From Epilithonimonas hispanica (lineage in GTDB: Bacteria; Bacteroidota; Bacteroidia; Flavobacteriales; Weeksellaceae): a DNA stretch of 64,000 bases. The number at the start of each line of letters is the position of its first letter. The first letter of the stretch is position 1. The notes beneath the pieces were generated by a model. The model was not told where the DNA came from. It did no database searches and saw only the letters and a program-made list of their open reading frames with translations. Both the position numbers and the translations under genes were made by a program. Below are positions 1-7,457 of this stretch, piece by piece. The stretch is taken from the NCBI RefSeq assembly GCF_003385395.1, contig NZ_QNUG01000011.1, positions 1-64,000 of the forward strand, in the 5' to 3' direction.

Positions 1-1494
1 TTCTTCTTTTTCCGGATCGATCATCTGATCCAGATTGTTCTCCAATATCTTCTGTACGGTCTTAAAGCTGTAGATCTTAAAATCCAATGCCCGTTTACAG
101 GCATTTATTAATCGTTCCCTACCTACCTTCTTTTCGAAGTTCAGGATTCCCAGGCAGCTTTTGTAGGCCTGCTCGGGATGATTCCGACTGTCGATAATTT
201 GGAGAATGTATTCTCCCACTGCAGTATCAATACTGTTTGCCCAATCGATAAAGCGGGAAGCACTCCATCCGGCAACGAACTGGTGGGTGCTGGCTAAATG
301 TTCTGTAATGGTTGTGTAGACATAAGGCTTGTAATTGCGTCTGTGCATCGCGATCCTGTTGTATTTATAGTAGATCTCCACTGTGGAAGATGTGTATAGG
401 ATCTTGATCTTCTTCTTGATATACTGATACGGAACACTGTAGTAGTTCTTGTCATGGCTCAGCTGTACGTGTCCATTCTGCATCACGGTTGCAAAGGATT
501 GGTACCTGATCTCAAAACGATGCTCAGGCAGTGGGCGCAGCTGCTGCTTCTCGTCCTCTAAGAACAGCTCATACCGGGAGTAAGGACGTCCTGTGAGCTT
601 GCGTTTGTTATGAGAGTCCAACAGATCCCATATCTCACTATTTAGTTCATCCAGACCGCAGGCTCCCTGTTGAAGGTTGGCGTAGATCCTTCTGTACAGG
701 ATCTTGACCGCTCCCTCTACCAAGGATTTATCTCTCGGCTTGTAAGCCCTGGCAGGCAGGATGGTCGTTTCATAATGTTCAGCCAGATCGGCAAGGGTCT
801 CGTTGATGGTGGGTTCAAAACGGCTGCTTTTGATCACTGCGGATTTTAAATTATCAGGAACGATCGCTGCCGGTGTGCCCTCAAAAAAGCGGATGGCATT
901 TTCTACAGAACGTACAAAATCTTCCTTTTGCTGACTCATAGAGGCTTCAGCATACGTGTACTGGCTGGCTCCCAATATGGCTACAAAAAACTGAACTTCT
1001 TTAAGCTCCCCACTTTCTTTATCAATAATGGAGAGTGTCTTTCCTGCATAATCGACATACATCTTATCACCGGATTTGTGATTCATATGCATCACCGGGT
1101 TCACACGCTTGCCCCAGATCTTGTAATGATGCCGGAACTGTGAACTCTGAAAACCATCAGGATACAGTACAAGATACTGCTCCCACATATGATTTACCGT
1201 GACACCTACCTTTTTGAGCTCACGTTCCATCTTGGGAAAAAAATCGTACAGGGATTGTAGTTTGGGGCTGATGGACTCCGCGGTGGTATTGGAAAACAAA
1301 AGTTCCAGCTCGGCGTCTGTCTTGGCATTGATCGCATCAAGGTTTAAGCCCAGGATCTCATATAATGAGATGTATTTTTTTACGGTATTTCTGGAAAGGG
1401 ATAAATAGCTGCTTATAAATAACTTGCTCTTTCCAGTGCTGTAGAATTTTATGACTTTTCTAATCTTACTCATGTCTGTTATTTTATTTGCCAT
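1..1494 (-). CDS. istA: IS21-family transposase IstA (C-terminus off window)
   Basis: DDE-type transposase that, with the AAA+ helper IstB, moves IS21 elements. The frame is open from ATG at 1494 to the window edge (498 codons). It shows an N-terminal helix-turn-helix (TGKSKLFISSYLSLSRNTVK, about residues 21-40) and a retroviral-integrase-like core with the three acidic residues in context: MYVDYAGK near residue 146, PDNLKSAV near residue 212 and SLVEGAVK near residue 260. IstA proteins are usually about 510-520 residues, so only the tail should be missing. I saw no frameshift in the visible part, so the transposase may be functional. Confidence 0.93.
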   Translation of the reverse strand, partial: MANKITDMSKIRKVIKFYSTGKSKLFISSYLSLSRNTVKKYISLYEILGLNLDAINAKTDAELELLFSNTTAESISPKLQSLYDFFPKMERELKKVGVTVNHMWEQYLVLYPDGFQSSQFRHHYKIWGKRVNPVMHMNHKSGDKMYVDYAGKTLSIIDKESGELKEVQFFVAILGASQYTYAEASMSQQKEDFVRSVENAIRFFEGTPAAIVPDNLKSAVIKSSRFEPTINETLADLAEHYETTILPARAYKPRDKSLVEGAVKILYRRIYANLQQGACGLDELNSEIWDLLDSHNKRKLTGRPYSRYELFLEDEKQQLRPLPEHRFEIRYQSFATVMQNGHVQLSHDKNYYSVPYQYIKKKIKILYTSSTVEIYYKYNRIAMHRRNYKPYVYTTITEHLASTHQFVAGWSASRFIDWANSIDTAVGEYILQIIDSRNHPEQAYKSCLGILNFEKKVGRERLINACKRALDFKIYSFKTVQKILENNLDQMIDPEKEE

Positions 1495-1577
1495 AATCCG
1501 CTTTTTTTAACGAATGTATGACGCTAACATCATGAAAAAATCAAGTCGTTTTTATCTCAAATATAACCCAGATAACA

Positions 1578-1664
1578 GGTGGTCATTTTGGACCGGAAAG
1601 TGGTGGTCACTTTGCTCCGAAATCAGTGGTCAATTTACTCCGAAATTAGGTGGTCAATTTGACC
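1578..1664. repeat. IS21 terminal multiple repeats (four copies)
   Basis: Four copies of a (G)GTGGTCAnTTTn(n)nCCG motif start near 1578, 1602, 1625 and 1649, a regular 23-24 bp step. IS21-family ends typically carry such multiple internal repeats as transposase-binding sites. The last copy abuts the interrupted host gene. Confidence 0.8.
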
Positions 1665-2037
1665 GTCTTTTCCAGTCAGGATATTGAAAAACATCACCAT
1701 CAAAAATCTGAATAGTCTCATATGACGAATTTTGCTTAAGAACAGCAATATTAAAATTGGGATACTTCATAGTTCTTGAGTCAAAATTTACGCCTCCCTT
1801 CATATCGGATTGCTTTTTTAAAGAGGCATAGACAGAATCACTTTTCAAATATGTGAAATTATAGAATTTAGAAGTCGCTTCTTGGGTATTGATATCGAGA
1901 ACGTATATATCAATATCAGCAGAATCTTGTTTTTTATCAGATTTAGATTCTAACTGGTAGTATACTCGTATGTTATTCTGAGCAAAGGAGTTAATACTCA
2001 TAAAAAATATTAATATTATTTTCAGCATTTTAATCAT
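1654..2037 (-). pseudogene. GLPGLI-family protein, truncated by the IS21 insertion
   Basis: The N-terminal 120 or so residues of a secreted GLPGLI-family (TIGR01200) protein: a signal peptide ending in SFAQ, then a YYQLESKSDKKQ strand and a YVLDI segment that matches FYVLDI in the intact paralogue at 2627-3448. The frame goes through PDWK, the place where the intact relatives have a conserved W-K/N segment, and then reads into the IS end (RRSN, stop). The GLPGLI motif and the rest are missing and may lie beyond the IS. It was probably the downstream gene of the small secreted protein at 2117. Confidence 0.82.
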
Positions 2038-2059
2038 AATTTAAATTTAATATTTTTAG

Positions 2060-2100
2060 AAAAAGCCATTGAAATAATTTGCTTACTCCAATGACTTTTT
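2060..2100 (-). terminator. hairpin between small secreted protein and GLPGLI gene
   Basis: On the minus strand AAAAAGTCATTG pairs with CAATGGCTTTTT (two wobbles) over a 17-nt loop, followed by a T-rich run. It sits between the small gene and the downstream GLPGLI gene, so it would end most transcripts after the small gene and let some read through. Confidence 0.6.
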
Positions 2101-2116
2101 AAGTTAATTTTAGGTT

Positions 2117-2305
2117 TTAGTTTGTAATAAAATACCCTTTTGCAGTAAAACCACCTGCAGTAGTTCCACAAACTTCATCTACTCTAGAGTCACAATGACC
2201 ACCATCTGCAACAGGTGCTTGCTTTGCTAGTAAGCTTGAAGATGATACAATTGTTGCACTTACTATACCTAATGCAACTAATGACATTTTAATAATATTT
2301 TTCAT
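2117..2305 (-). CDS. small secreted protein with two cysteines
   Basis: A 62-residue protein, function unknown. Start chosen at MKNIIKMS, because the signal peptide (lysines, then LVALGIVSATIVSSSSLLA) begins there. The predicted mature part starts around AKQAPVADGG and has two cysteines eight residues apart (C-DSRVDEV-C), possibly a disulfide, and ends GYFITN. A second small secreted protein with the same S-L-x-AK-x-(A/K)PV junction is encoded at 4254-4454, and both genes share an upstream box. A hairpin and a GLPGLI gene follow in both cases. It could be an exported signal peptide, a toxin-like peptide or a small envelope protein. The sequence does not decide. Confidence 0.72.
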   Translation of the reverse strand: MKNIIKMSLVALGIVSATIVSSSSLLAKQAPVADGGHCDSRVDEVCGTTAGGFTAKGYFITN

Positions 2306-2626
2306 AATGATAATTTTTGTTCCTAGTTTTTTGTGAAGCAAAGTTTGGAACTTTTTCTTTACTTCTGGTTAAAATATTAATTGATACTTTATCTAAAATC
2401 CGTTGTCAATTGCATTGCACACTACAAAATTCTACGGATGATAAATCATTTGTTTTTATTGTTCTTCTTCTTTTCTAAATTTGTGAAAACAATTCGTCGA
2501 TAGAACTCTAAAAGTATTTGAAATGATTACAATTTCCACACGGCGGTATGGCAGACTAAATATAGAATTGCTAAGAAAATAACAGCTTTAACGAATCATT
2601 AGACTTAAGTTTAAAAAAAAACTATA
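2306..2626. other. intergenic region with shared upstream box
   Basis: About 320 bp between the small gene and the GLPGLI gene at 2627-3448. It holds the conserved box at 2386-2447 and otherwise AT-rich sequence. No further gene is visible. Confidence 0.7.
2386..2447 (-). promoter_or_regulatory. shared upstream box, copy A
   Basis: Read on the minus strand this segment and 4494-4556 align over their whole length with one single-base gap. Shared blocks are GATTTATCAT, AATTTTGTAGTG, GGATT and ATAAAGT. The box ends about 80 bp before the start codon. Conservation in non-coding DNA ahead of two related small genes points to a common promoter, operator or leader. Confidence 0.78.
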
Positions 2627-3448
2627 TTATTTTTCAGGATAATGAATTGCCTTATCCACTTCTATCGGGTTATTAAATTTCCTAAGATAACTTTGTTGTT
2701 GTTCAGTTACATCTTTAGAGTTGGCTTGAACCATTTCTCCTTTTTCATTTTCTATAATAAGACCACCTTCTCCAAAATCTTTTAAAGGGCTGAGAAAATA
2801 ATCCATTTGTAGCTTGTCATATTGCTTTTGTGAAACCTCTAAAGGTTTTAATGTATTAAGTGCCTCTATATAAGTAGAAGTGTCGGTTTTATATTTTATA
2901 TTTTTGTTTCCTTTGAAAGTGAAAATGTAATTTTGTTTTGTATCGGCTAATTCCAATATCAGACCAGGCAGTCCGTAAAACTTGTAAGGGCCATAGAATA
3001 AAGGAATCTCAGAACTAAACCAGGCTTCCCAATTTCTACCTCCAAATTTTGTAGTAGCTTTCTGAACATTGTATTTTCCTATAATTTTTTTTTCTGTTGT
3101 TATGTTCCAGTTTTGTTTATCATTGGTTTTTAACAGATAATATAGAGGTGTTTGAGAATAGTAATTATAAAATTCGTTATTCTTTTTATGCACTAACCTA
3201 ATATCTAATTCTGTCTCAGAAAATATATAATCTTGATTTATTTTCGATTTGGAAATAGAATCGTTTTTAAGAAATTCATAATTGTAAAATTTCTGGTCAT
3301 CTTTTGATATGTCTAAAACATAAAAATCTTTGACATAATCAGTAGATGTGGAGTCATTTTTGAACTTGAGCTCATAGAAAAAGCGATGTGTACTCTGGCT
3401 AAAAACTAGCTCACTAAAGAGAAGTAATTGTAAGATAAGGCTTTTCAT
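2627..3448 (-). CDS. GLPGLI-family secreted protein
   Basis: A 273-residue exported protein of the GLPGLI family (TIGR01200), Bacteroidota proteins of unknown function. It has an N-terminal signal peptide ending near VFSQS and a mature protein rich in beta strands. The family motif appears as FYGLPGLILELAD near residues 158-170, preceded by the typical RNWEAWFSSEIPLFYGPYKF segment. The start overlaps the stop of the upstream GLPGLI gene by 4 bp (ATGA), so the two are translationally coupled. These two paralogues differ greatly outside the motif region. I infer a periplasmic or surface location. Confidence 0.9.
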   Translation of the reverse strand: MKSLILQLLLFSELVFSQSTHRFFYELKFKNDSTSTDYVKDFYVLDISKDDQKFYNYEFLKNDSISKSKINQDYIFSETELDIRLVHKKNNEFYNYYSQTPLYYLLKTNDKQNWNITTEKKIIGKYNVQKATTKFGGRNWEAWFSSEIPLFYGPYKFYGLPGLILELADTKQNYIFTFKGNKNIKYKTDTSTYIEALNTLKPLEVSQKQYDKLQMDYFLSPLKDFGEGGLIIENEKGEMVQANSKDVTEQQQSYLRKFNNPIEVDKAIHYPEK

Positions 3449-4215
3449 TTTTCAATAAAATCTAAGGTTTCATAATTAGGAGAGTTTGATATGTCAACAT
3501 CTTTCTCGGGGATATTAAATTCAGCAGCAATTTTTTTTACTATTCTTTTCTTGTTGGAAGTTATTGCTTGCTGTTTATAATCAAGAAAATCTAATTTTTT
3601 AGAAAAATCGGGTTCTGACAAAATAATACTTGTTGATTTTTCTACTTTTTCCAATTCAAAAAAATATACATTCATTTCGTCCGACGCTTGTACTACTAAG
3701 CCTGGAAGACCAACTAACAACCACGGTCCAAAAACATTTATGTCATTGTAATCTTTTGTGAAAAGGACATCCCATTTTCTGTCATTTATAAATGCAGTTG
3801 CTTCGTAAACATTCCACTGTTTATATTTTTTCAGTTTTGGATTTATTTTCCAATTAGGTAACGTTATTTTTTGATTTATTAAACTTTTTGAATTACAATC
3901 AACATCATATAAAAGGAGCTTACTTATTTTTTTATTAAAATTGAAAAAATACTCTTTCTTATCTTGGCAGATAGAACTATTCTTAAGCACTTTTATAGTA
4001 TCTCCAAGTTCATTAATTTCAAATTTATTTTTAAGTAAGTTCTTATATTGTGATAGATAAAAAATAGATCTATTTTCTTTTATATTCAATTGTAATAAGC
4101 CTTCGGCTAATAGTTTCTTACTTTCAATTTTTTTCTCCAAGCTATAATAAACATTGTACTGGCCATAGTATTGAAAGTATATTAAAAAAGAAAGAATAAA
4201 GAATATTTTTTTCAT
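3445..4215 (-). CDS. GLPGLI-family secreted protein
   Basis: A 256-residue exported protein with a signal peptide (MKKIFFILSFLIYFQYYGQ). The family motif is VGLPGLVVQASD near residues 168-180, following the usual RKWDVLFTKDYNDINVFGPW stretch. The upstream neighbour, across a terminator-like hairpin, is the small secreted protein at 4254-4454. The downstream GLPGLI gene overlaps by 4 bp. Function unknown, and I can see no catalytic motif. Together with 2117-2305 and the broken copy at 1654-2037 this shows that the small-protein / GLPGLI pairing has been duplicated. Confidence 0.9.
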   Translation of the reverse strand: MKKIFFILSFLIYFQYYGQYNVYYSLEKKIESKKLLAEGLLQLNIKENRSIFYLSQYKNLLKNKFEINELGDTIKVLKNSSICQDKKEYFFNFNKKISKLLLYDVDCNSKSLINQKITLPNWKINPKLKKYKQWNVYEATAFINDRKWDVLFTKDYNDINVFGPWLLVGLPGLVVQASDEMNVYFFELEKVEKSTSIILSEPDFSKKLDFLDYKQQAITSNKKRIVKKIAAEFNIPEKDVDISNSPNYETLDFIEK

Positions 4216-4225
4216 TTTATAAATT

Positions 4226-4253
4226 AAAAGGGGCTTTGCAGCCCCATTTTTTG
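4226..4253 (-). terminator. GC-rich hairpin between small gene and GLPGLI operon
   Basis: GGGGCT-TTGC-AGCCCC forms a strong short stem with an A-rich flank on one side and TTTT on the other, so it works on the minus strand. It lies directly behind the stop of the small gene and 11 bp before the GLPGLI start, the same place as the hairpin at 2060-2100. Confidence 0.8.
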
Positions 4254-4454
4254 TTAAGAAGCAAGGATAATTTTTTTAGGGCAAGTTACTTTTACATAAT
4301 AAGTATTACCAAAATCATCAATTGCTTTTCTATAACAAGTTGTAGCTTCAGCTTGTAAAAAACTTTTGGTTATTGTTACGGGTTTACTTTTTGCACTTAG
4401 GCTACCTGTCACACCAGCAACTGCAAATGTTGCTACTAATAATAATTTTTTCAT
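4254..4454 (-). CDS. small secreted protein with two cysteines
   Basis: A 66-residue protein, function unknown. A short signal peptide (MKKLLLVATFAVAGVTGSLSA) is followed by a mature part of about 45 residues, KSKPVTITKSFLQ and onward, with cysteines in TTCYRKA and VTCPKK, a possible disulfide. The C-terminus (KKIILAS) is basic and hydrophobic. It shares its layout and upstream box with 2117-2305, but the mature sequences differ strongly. This fits a family of exported peptides in which export signal and regulation are kept while the payload varies. Confidence 0.75.
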   Translation of the reverse strand: MKKLLLVATFAVAGVTGSLSAKSKPVTITKSFLQAEATTCYRKAIDDFGNTYYVKVTCPKKIILAS

Positions 4455-4493
4455 AGTTAAAAATTTTAAGATTTAATTTTTTTTTTGATTAAC

Positions 4494-4556
4494 ACTTTAT
4501 TTATAATCCATTTTCTTTTGTATTACGCACTACAAAATTTGAAGGAATGATAAATC
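4494..4556 (-). promoter_or_regulatory. shared upstream box, copy B
   Basis: The second copy of the box described at 2386-2447, ending about 40 bp before the ATG of the small gene at 4454. The longest perfect blocks shared with copy A are AATTTTGTAGTG (12 bp) and GATTTATCAT (10 bp). Confidence 0.78.
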
Positions 4557-4606
4557 TTTTTATGATTTTTGGTTTCTTTAAAAGGTTTAAAAATACTTTT
4601 GATATT

Positions 4607-4825
4607 CTACCATTTTATTTTGTCTTTTTTAGGTTCTCCCTCATCATTTGTAATGTTTGATGAATCGCCGTCTTTGTTAGATTTAGAAGAATCTTGTTTT
4701 GCTTTTTGGGTAATCGAATTTTCTATACTATTTTCTGGTATTGCTGATAGCTCTTCTGCTTCTCTACAACCCACTGTTGAAAGTGATATTATTAATAATG
4801 TTATTGTTGAGATAAACTTTTTCAT
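4607..4825 (-). CDS. small lipoprotein
   Basis: A 72-residue protein of unknown function. The signal sequence ends in a lipobox-like LSTVGC with the cysteine at about residue 20, so a lipid anchor is likely. The rest is hydrophilic and rich in Ser, Asn, Asp, Glu and Lys with no hydrophobic core, and looks disordered. It is transcribed away from the TPR/AraC regulator at 5112 across a 286-bp region, which suggests a regulatory link. It lacks the cysteine pair of the two neighbouring small proteins. Confidence 0.62.
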   Translation of the reverse strand: MKKFISTITLLIISLSTVGCREAEELSAIPENSIENSITQKAKQDSSKSNKDGDSSNITNDEGEPKKDKIKW

Positions 4826-4848
4826 ATAATATTTGAATTTTAAAGTTT

Positions 4849-4862
4849 ATCCCGGCCGGGAT
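4849..4862. other. 14-bp perfect GC-rich palindrome
   Basis: ATCCCGGCCGGGAT is a perfect palindrome in very AT-rich surroundings, 24 bp upstream of the lipoprotein start, and is followed by TTTTTATT on the plus strand. It could be an operator or a cruciform. No plus-strand gene ends before it, so a terminator role is less likely. Confidence 0.5.
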
Positions 4863-5031
4863 TTTTATTGACTAGAATTCTTGTTGCTAAAGTATTATGC
4901 AAAAAAATATTTTGAAAGAGAAGCAAGTCCCTACTCTTAAATTTAAGAAAAATGACGTCCTAATTTAAATACTAGGACAATTTTAAAAAAGCAATCAATT
5001 AGTAATCAAATAATTAAATAAAAAAAAGTTT

Positions 5032-5085
5032 TATTACTAAAAAAATATTTTTTTTAGTAATATTTAGGTTTAATAGTTAGATTTG
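5032..5085 (+). promoter_or_regulatory. palindrome and -7 box before the TPR/AraC regulator
   Basis: A perfect inverted repeat with 14-nt arms and a 3-nt spacer fills 5032-5062 (TATTACTAAAAAAA and its complement). A Bacteroidota -7 box, TAGATTTG, follows at 5078-5085 and would start transcription near 5090, about 20 bp before the ATG. The palindrome covers the -33 area, a good place for autoregulation. Confidence 0.55.
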
Positions 5086-5111
5086 TATAGTAATAGCCAA
5101 TAATTTTAATA

Positions 5112-6848
5112 ATGTTTAGTAGAAAACTCTTATTTTTCTGTTTCTGTATCTTTCTTTTGCTTCAATTTGAAAAAATGAATGGACAAAAAACCTATGAGGA
5201 ATTAGAAAAAACTTATGAAAATTTAAATGAGAATGATGAAAAAGCACTTAGATATGTAAATATTTATCTCAAGAAAGCTAAAAGGGAAAGTAACTATACT
5301 GAACTGAAGCAAGCTTACGAAGATTATTCTTATCATTCTTCTAATAAAAAGTCTAAATTAAAATATGCTGACAGTGCTATTATTGCTTCAAAAAAGGCTG
5401 GAGACAATGATTTATTGTCTTCCGCTTATTTATACAAGGGAAGTATATATTATTTTTATGACAAAGATTACCAATCTGCATTAAGAGAATATTTGACAGC
5501 TTACGATTACTCTAAAAAAGGTAATGATGATTACCTTAAATACAAAGTAATCTATCAAATGGGATTAGTAAAAAGTTATCTTGGTTATTATAACGAAGCT
5601 ATTGAACATTTTAAAGATTGTATTTATTATTTTGAACCAAGGATAAAAGGAAATTACCATCGATATGTAATTTACAATTCCACCAAAGGTTACCTCAATA
5701 GTTTGCATCAGATAGCTGTATGCTACAGAAATATAAAAAATTACAAAAAGGCAGATTCAATTATTACTACAGGCCTTAGATTTTCAAAATTTGATGATTT
5801 CCCCTCAGAAAAAGCTTATCTTACTAAGTGTAAAGGAATATCGGAATATCACTACAAAAAATATAATTCTGCCATTACACTTCTGCAAAAAAGTTTACCC
5901 ATTTTAAATAAAGATGACGATTTCTATTGGTCTTCTGTCTCAAATTTTTACATTGGGAAAAGCTATTTAGGATTGGGAAAAGAGGATGTTGCTATAAAAC
6001 AATTTGAAAAGGTAGATTCCATTTTTGATAAAAGACAATTTATCGTCCCTGAGCTTCTTGAAAATTACAATCTACTAATAAAGTATTATCAAAAAAGAAA
6101 AGATTCGGAAAAAGAGTTAGAATATTCAAAAAAACTTTTAAAAGCAGATAGTATCCTTAACCGAGATTTTAGTTATTTGTCAGCAAAAATCCACAAAGAT
6201 TATGATAAGCAAATCTTGGAAGAATCCAAAACCAAACTAGAAAATCAAAATAAATGGGGATTAGGAACAATTATAATACTTACTTCATTATTAGTTATAG
6301 TAATTTTATTAGCTTGGAAATATTATAATAATGGTAAGAAGATAAAGCTAAACTATCTAGAACTAGAAAAAAAACTGCAACAAAACACATCATCAGCTTC
6401 ATTATCGTACGAAGGAATTTCTACCTATAGCAAATCGGTACTTAGTAAGGAGATTTTTACAGACTTACAACAGCGACTTGAGAATTTTGAAAATAATAAT
6501 GAATTTAACGAAAAAGGACTATCACTTATATTACTTGCTGAAAAATTAAATACTAACACTTCTTACTTATCACAATATATAAATGATACAAAGGAGATGA
6601 ATTTTAATAAGTACCTATCTACACTTCGGATTAATTACATTACCCGATTAATGTATAAAGACCCTTTATACCTACGTCTAAAAATTCAAAGTCTAGCGGA
6701 CGCTTGCGGAATAAGCTCCCGCCAGAATTTCTCTGATCTTTTTCAGGAAATAAATGGAATACGCCCAACAGATTTTATAAAGCAAAGAAAAAAAGAGTTA
6801 GAAGAACAGGGAAATATTTCAGCAGCCATACCGTCATCAGAATCTTAA
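5112..6848 (+). CDS. membrane TPR sensor with AraC-type DNA-binding domain
   Basis: A 578-residue predicted one-component transmembrane regulator. Residues 1-25 form a signal or anchor segment ending FEKMNGQ. Residues 30-370 are helical with TPR-like units (for example YNEAIEHFKDC and YNSAITLLQKSL). One membrane helix lies at about 381-404 (TIIILTSLLVIVILLAW), followed by a short linker and an AraC-type double helix-turn-helix at about 465-570 (LLAEKLNTNTSYLSQYI and IQSLADACGISSRQNFSDLF). The layout puts the TPR part outside the cytoplasm and the DNA-binding part inside. It is divergent from the small lipoprotein and next to the small-protein/GLPGLI modules, which it may control. The ligand is unknown. 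Confidence 0.88.
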   Translation: MFSRKLLFFCFCIFLLLQFEKMNGQKTYEELEKTYENLNENDEKALRYVNIYLKKAKRESNYTELKQAYEDYSYHSSNKKSKLKYADSAIIASKKAGDNDLLSSAYLYKGSIYYFYDKDYQSALREYLTAYDYSKKGNDDYLKYKVIYQMGLVKSYLGYYNEAIEHFKDCIYYFEPRIKGNYHRYVIYNSTKGYLNSLHQIAVCYRNIKNYKKADSIITTGLRFSKFDDFPSEKAYLTKCKGISEYHYKKYNSAITLLQKSLPILNKDDDFYWSSVSNFYIGKSYLGLGKEDVAIKQFEKVDSIFDKRQFIVPELLENYNLLIKYYQKRKDSEKELEYSKKLLKADSILNRDFSYLSAKIHKDYDKQILEESKTKLENQNKWGLGTIIILTSLLVIVILLAWKYYNNGKKIKLNYLELEKKLQQNTSSASLSYEGISTYSKSVLSKEIFTDLQQRLENFENNNEFNEKGLSLILLAEKLNTNTSYLSQYINDTKEMNFNKYLSTLRINYITRLMYKDPLYLRLKIQSLADACGISSRQNFSDLFQEINGIRPTDFIKQRKKELEEQGNISAAIPSSES

Positions 6849-6876
6849 CACTTCTTCAAAAGATAAAAACAAAGAC

Positions 6877-7452
6877 CTACCTCGCTTCATACCCATCTTT
6901 GAATCTCAGAAATTTCTCCGCCTCTTTAGGATTTTTCTCAATCCATTTTTGCAGGAGTTTCGTATTATGTTCTAATTGTTGAATATTGTCTTCTGGATAA
7001 AGCTGTTTTCCATCCTTTTCAAATTCGGAAAGGATTTCCTGCCTAAGCTCGCTTTTGGAACGGATACTTTCGGAATACCATTTCAACGCCTGATTACCAC
7101 TTAGAAGAATCGTCGAAAAAGACAAAAAGACCACCCCGAAAACTCCCCAGACAAACTTCGATTTTCGTTTAAAAATATTAATAGCTTCAAGACTTTGTTG
7201 TGATAATTCCGCAGTAATTGTTTTCGGGATTTGGCTTACGGTTTTCTTTAATGCTTCATTCTCTTTTTTATAAGTTCCCGATGTTTCATCAATTAAATTT
7301 GTCAATGCTGATACAGATTGTTCAAGTTCCGATAATACATTCATAAAATCTTCAATCGAAGCTCTGGTTTCTTCGTTGGATTCAATATTTGCTTTACAGG
7401 ATTCTATAACTTGATTCAGAATCTCCATTCCGTCTTTTTCCGTGTTGTCCAT
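6877..7452 (-). CDS. coiled-coil membrane protein of the mobilization module
   Basis: 191 residues, function not established. Residues 1-85 are acidic and helical, likely coiled coil (LEQSVSALTNLIDETSGTYK). A membrane helix lies at about 100-120 (VWGVFGVVFLSFSTILLSG), and the tail is charged. It is the last gene of the mob operon, 5 bp downstream of the relaxase. Proteins of this shape often follow relaxase genes in Bacteroidota mobilizable elements and may tether the relaxosome to the membrane; that role is inference from position. Confidence 0.65.
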   Translation of the reverse strand: MDNTEKDGMEILNQVIESCKANIESNEETRASIEDFMNVLSELEQSVSALTNLIDETSGTYKKENEALKKTVSQIPKTITAELSQQSLEAINIFKRKSKFVWGVFGVVFLSFSTILLSGNQALKWYSESIRSKSELRQEILSEFEKDGKQLYPEDNIQQLEHNTKLLQKWIEKNPKEAEKFLRFKDGYEAR

Positions 7453-7457
7453 AATTT

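Larger units (their letters stand above)
1..1668 (-). mobile_element. IS21-family insertion sequence, one end only
   Basis: The segment holds an istA transposase gene reading off the left edge, preceded by about 170 bp that carry four evenly spaced repeats of the kind IS21 elements have at their ends. The reading frame of a GLPGLI gene coming from the right runs into this end and stops inside it, which places the junction near 1660-1671. The istB helper gene and the other end lie outside the window. The exact terminal base and target duplication cannot be fixed with one end visible. Confidence 0.85.

Noticed and set aside
2117-2341. The longer 74-codon frame of the first small secreted protein
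   Set aside because: The extra 12 residues would place a basic stretch before a complete signal peptide. The ATG at 2305 gives a standard N-terminus like that of the second copy.
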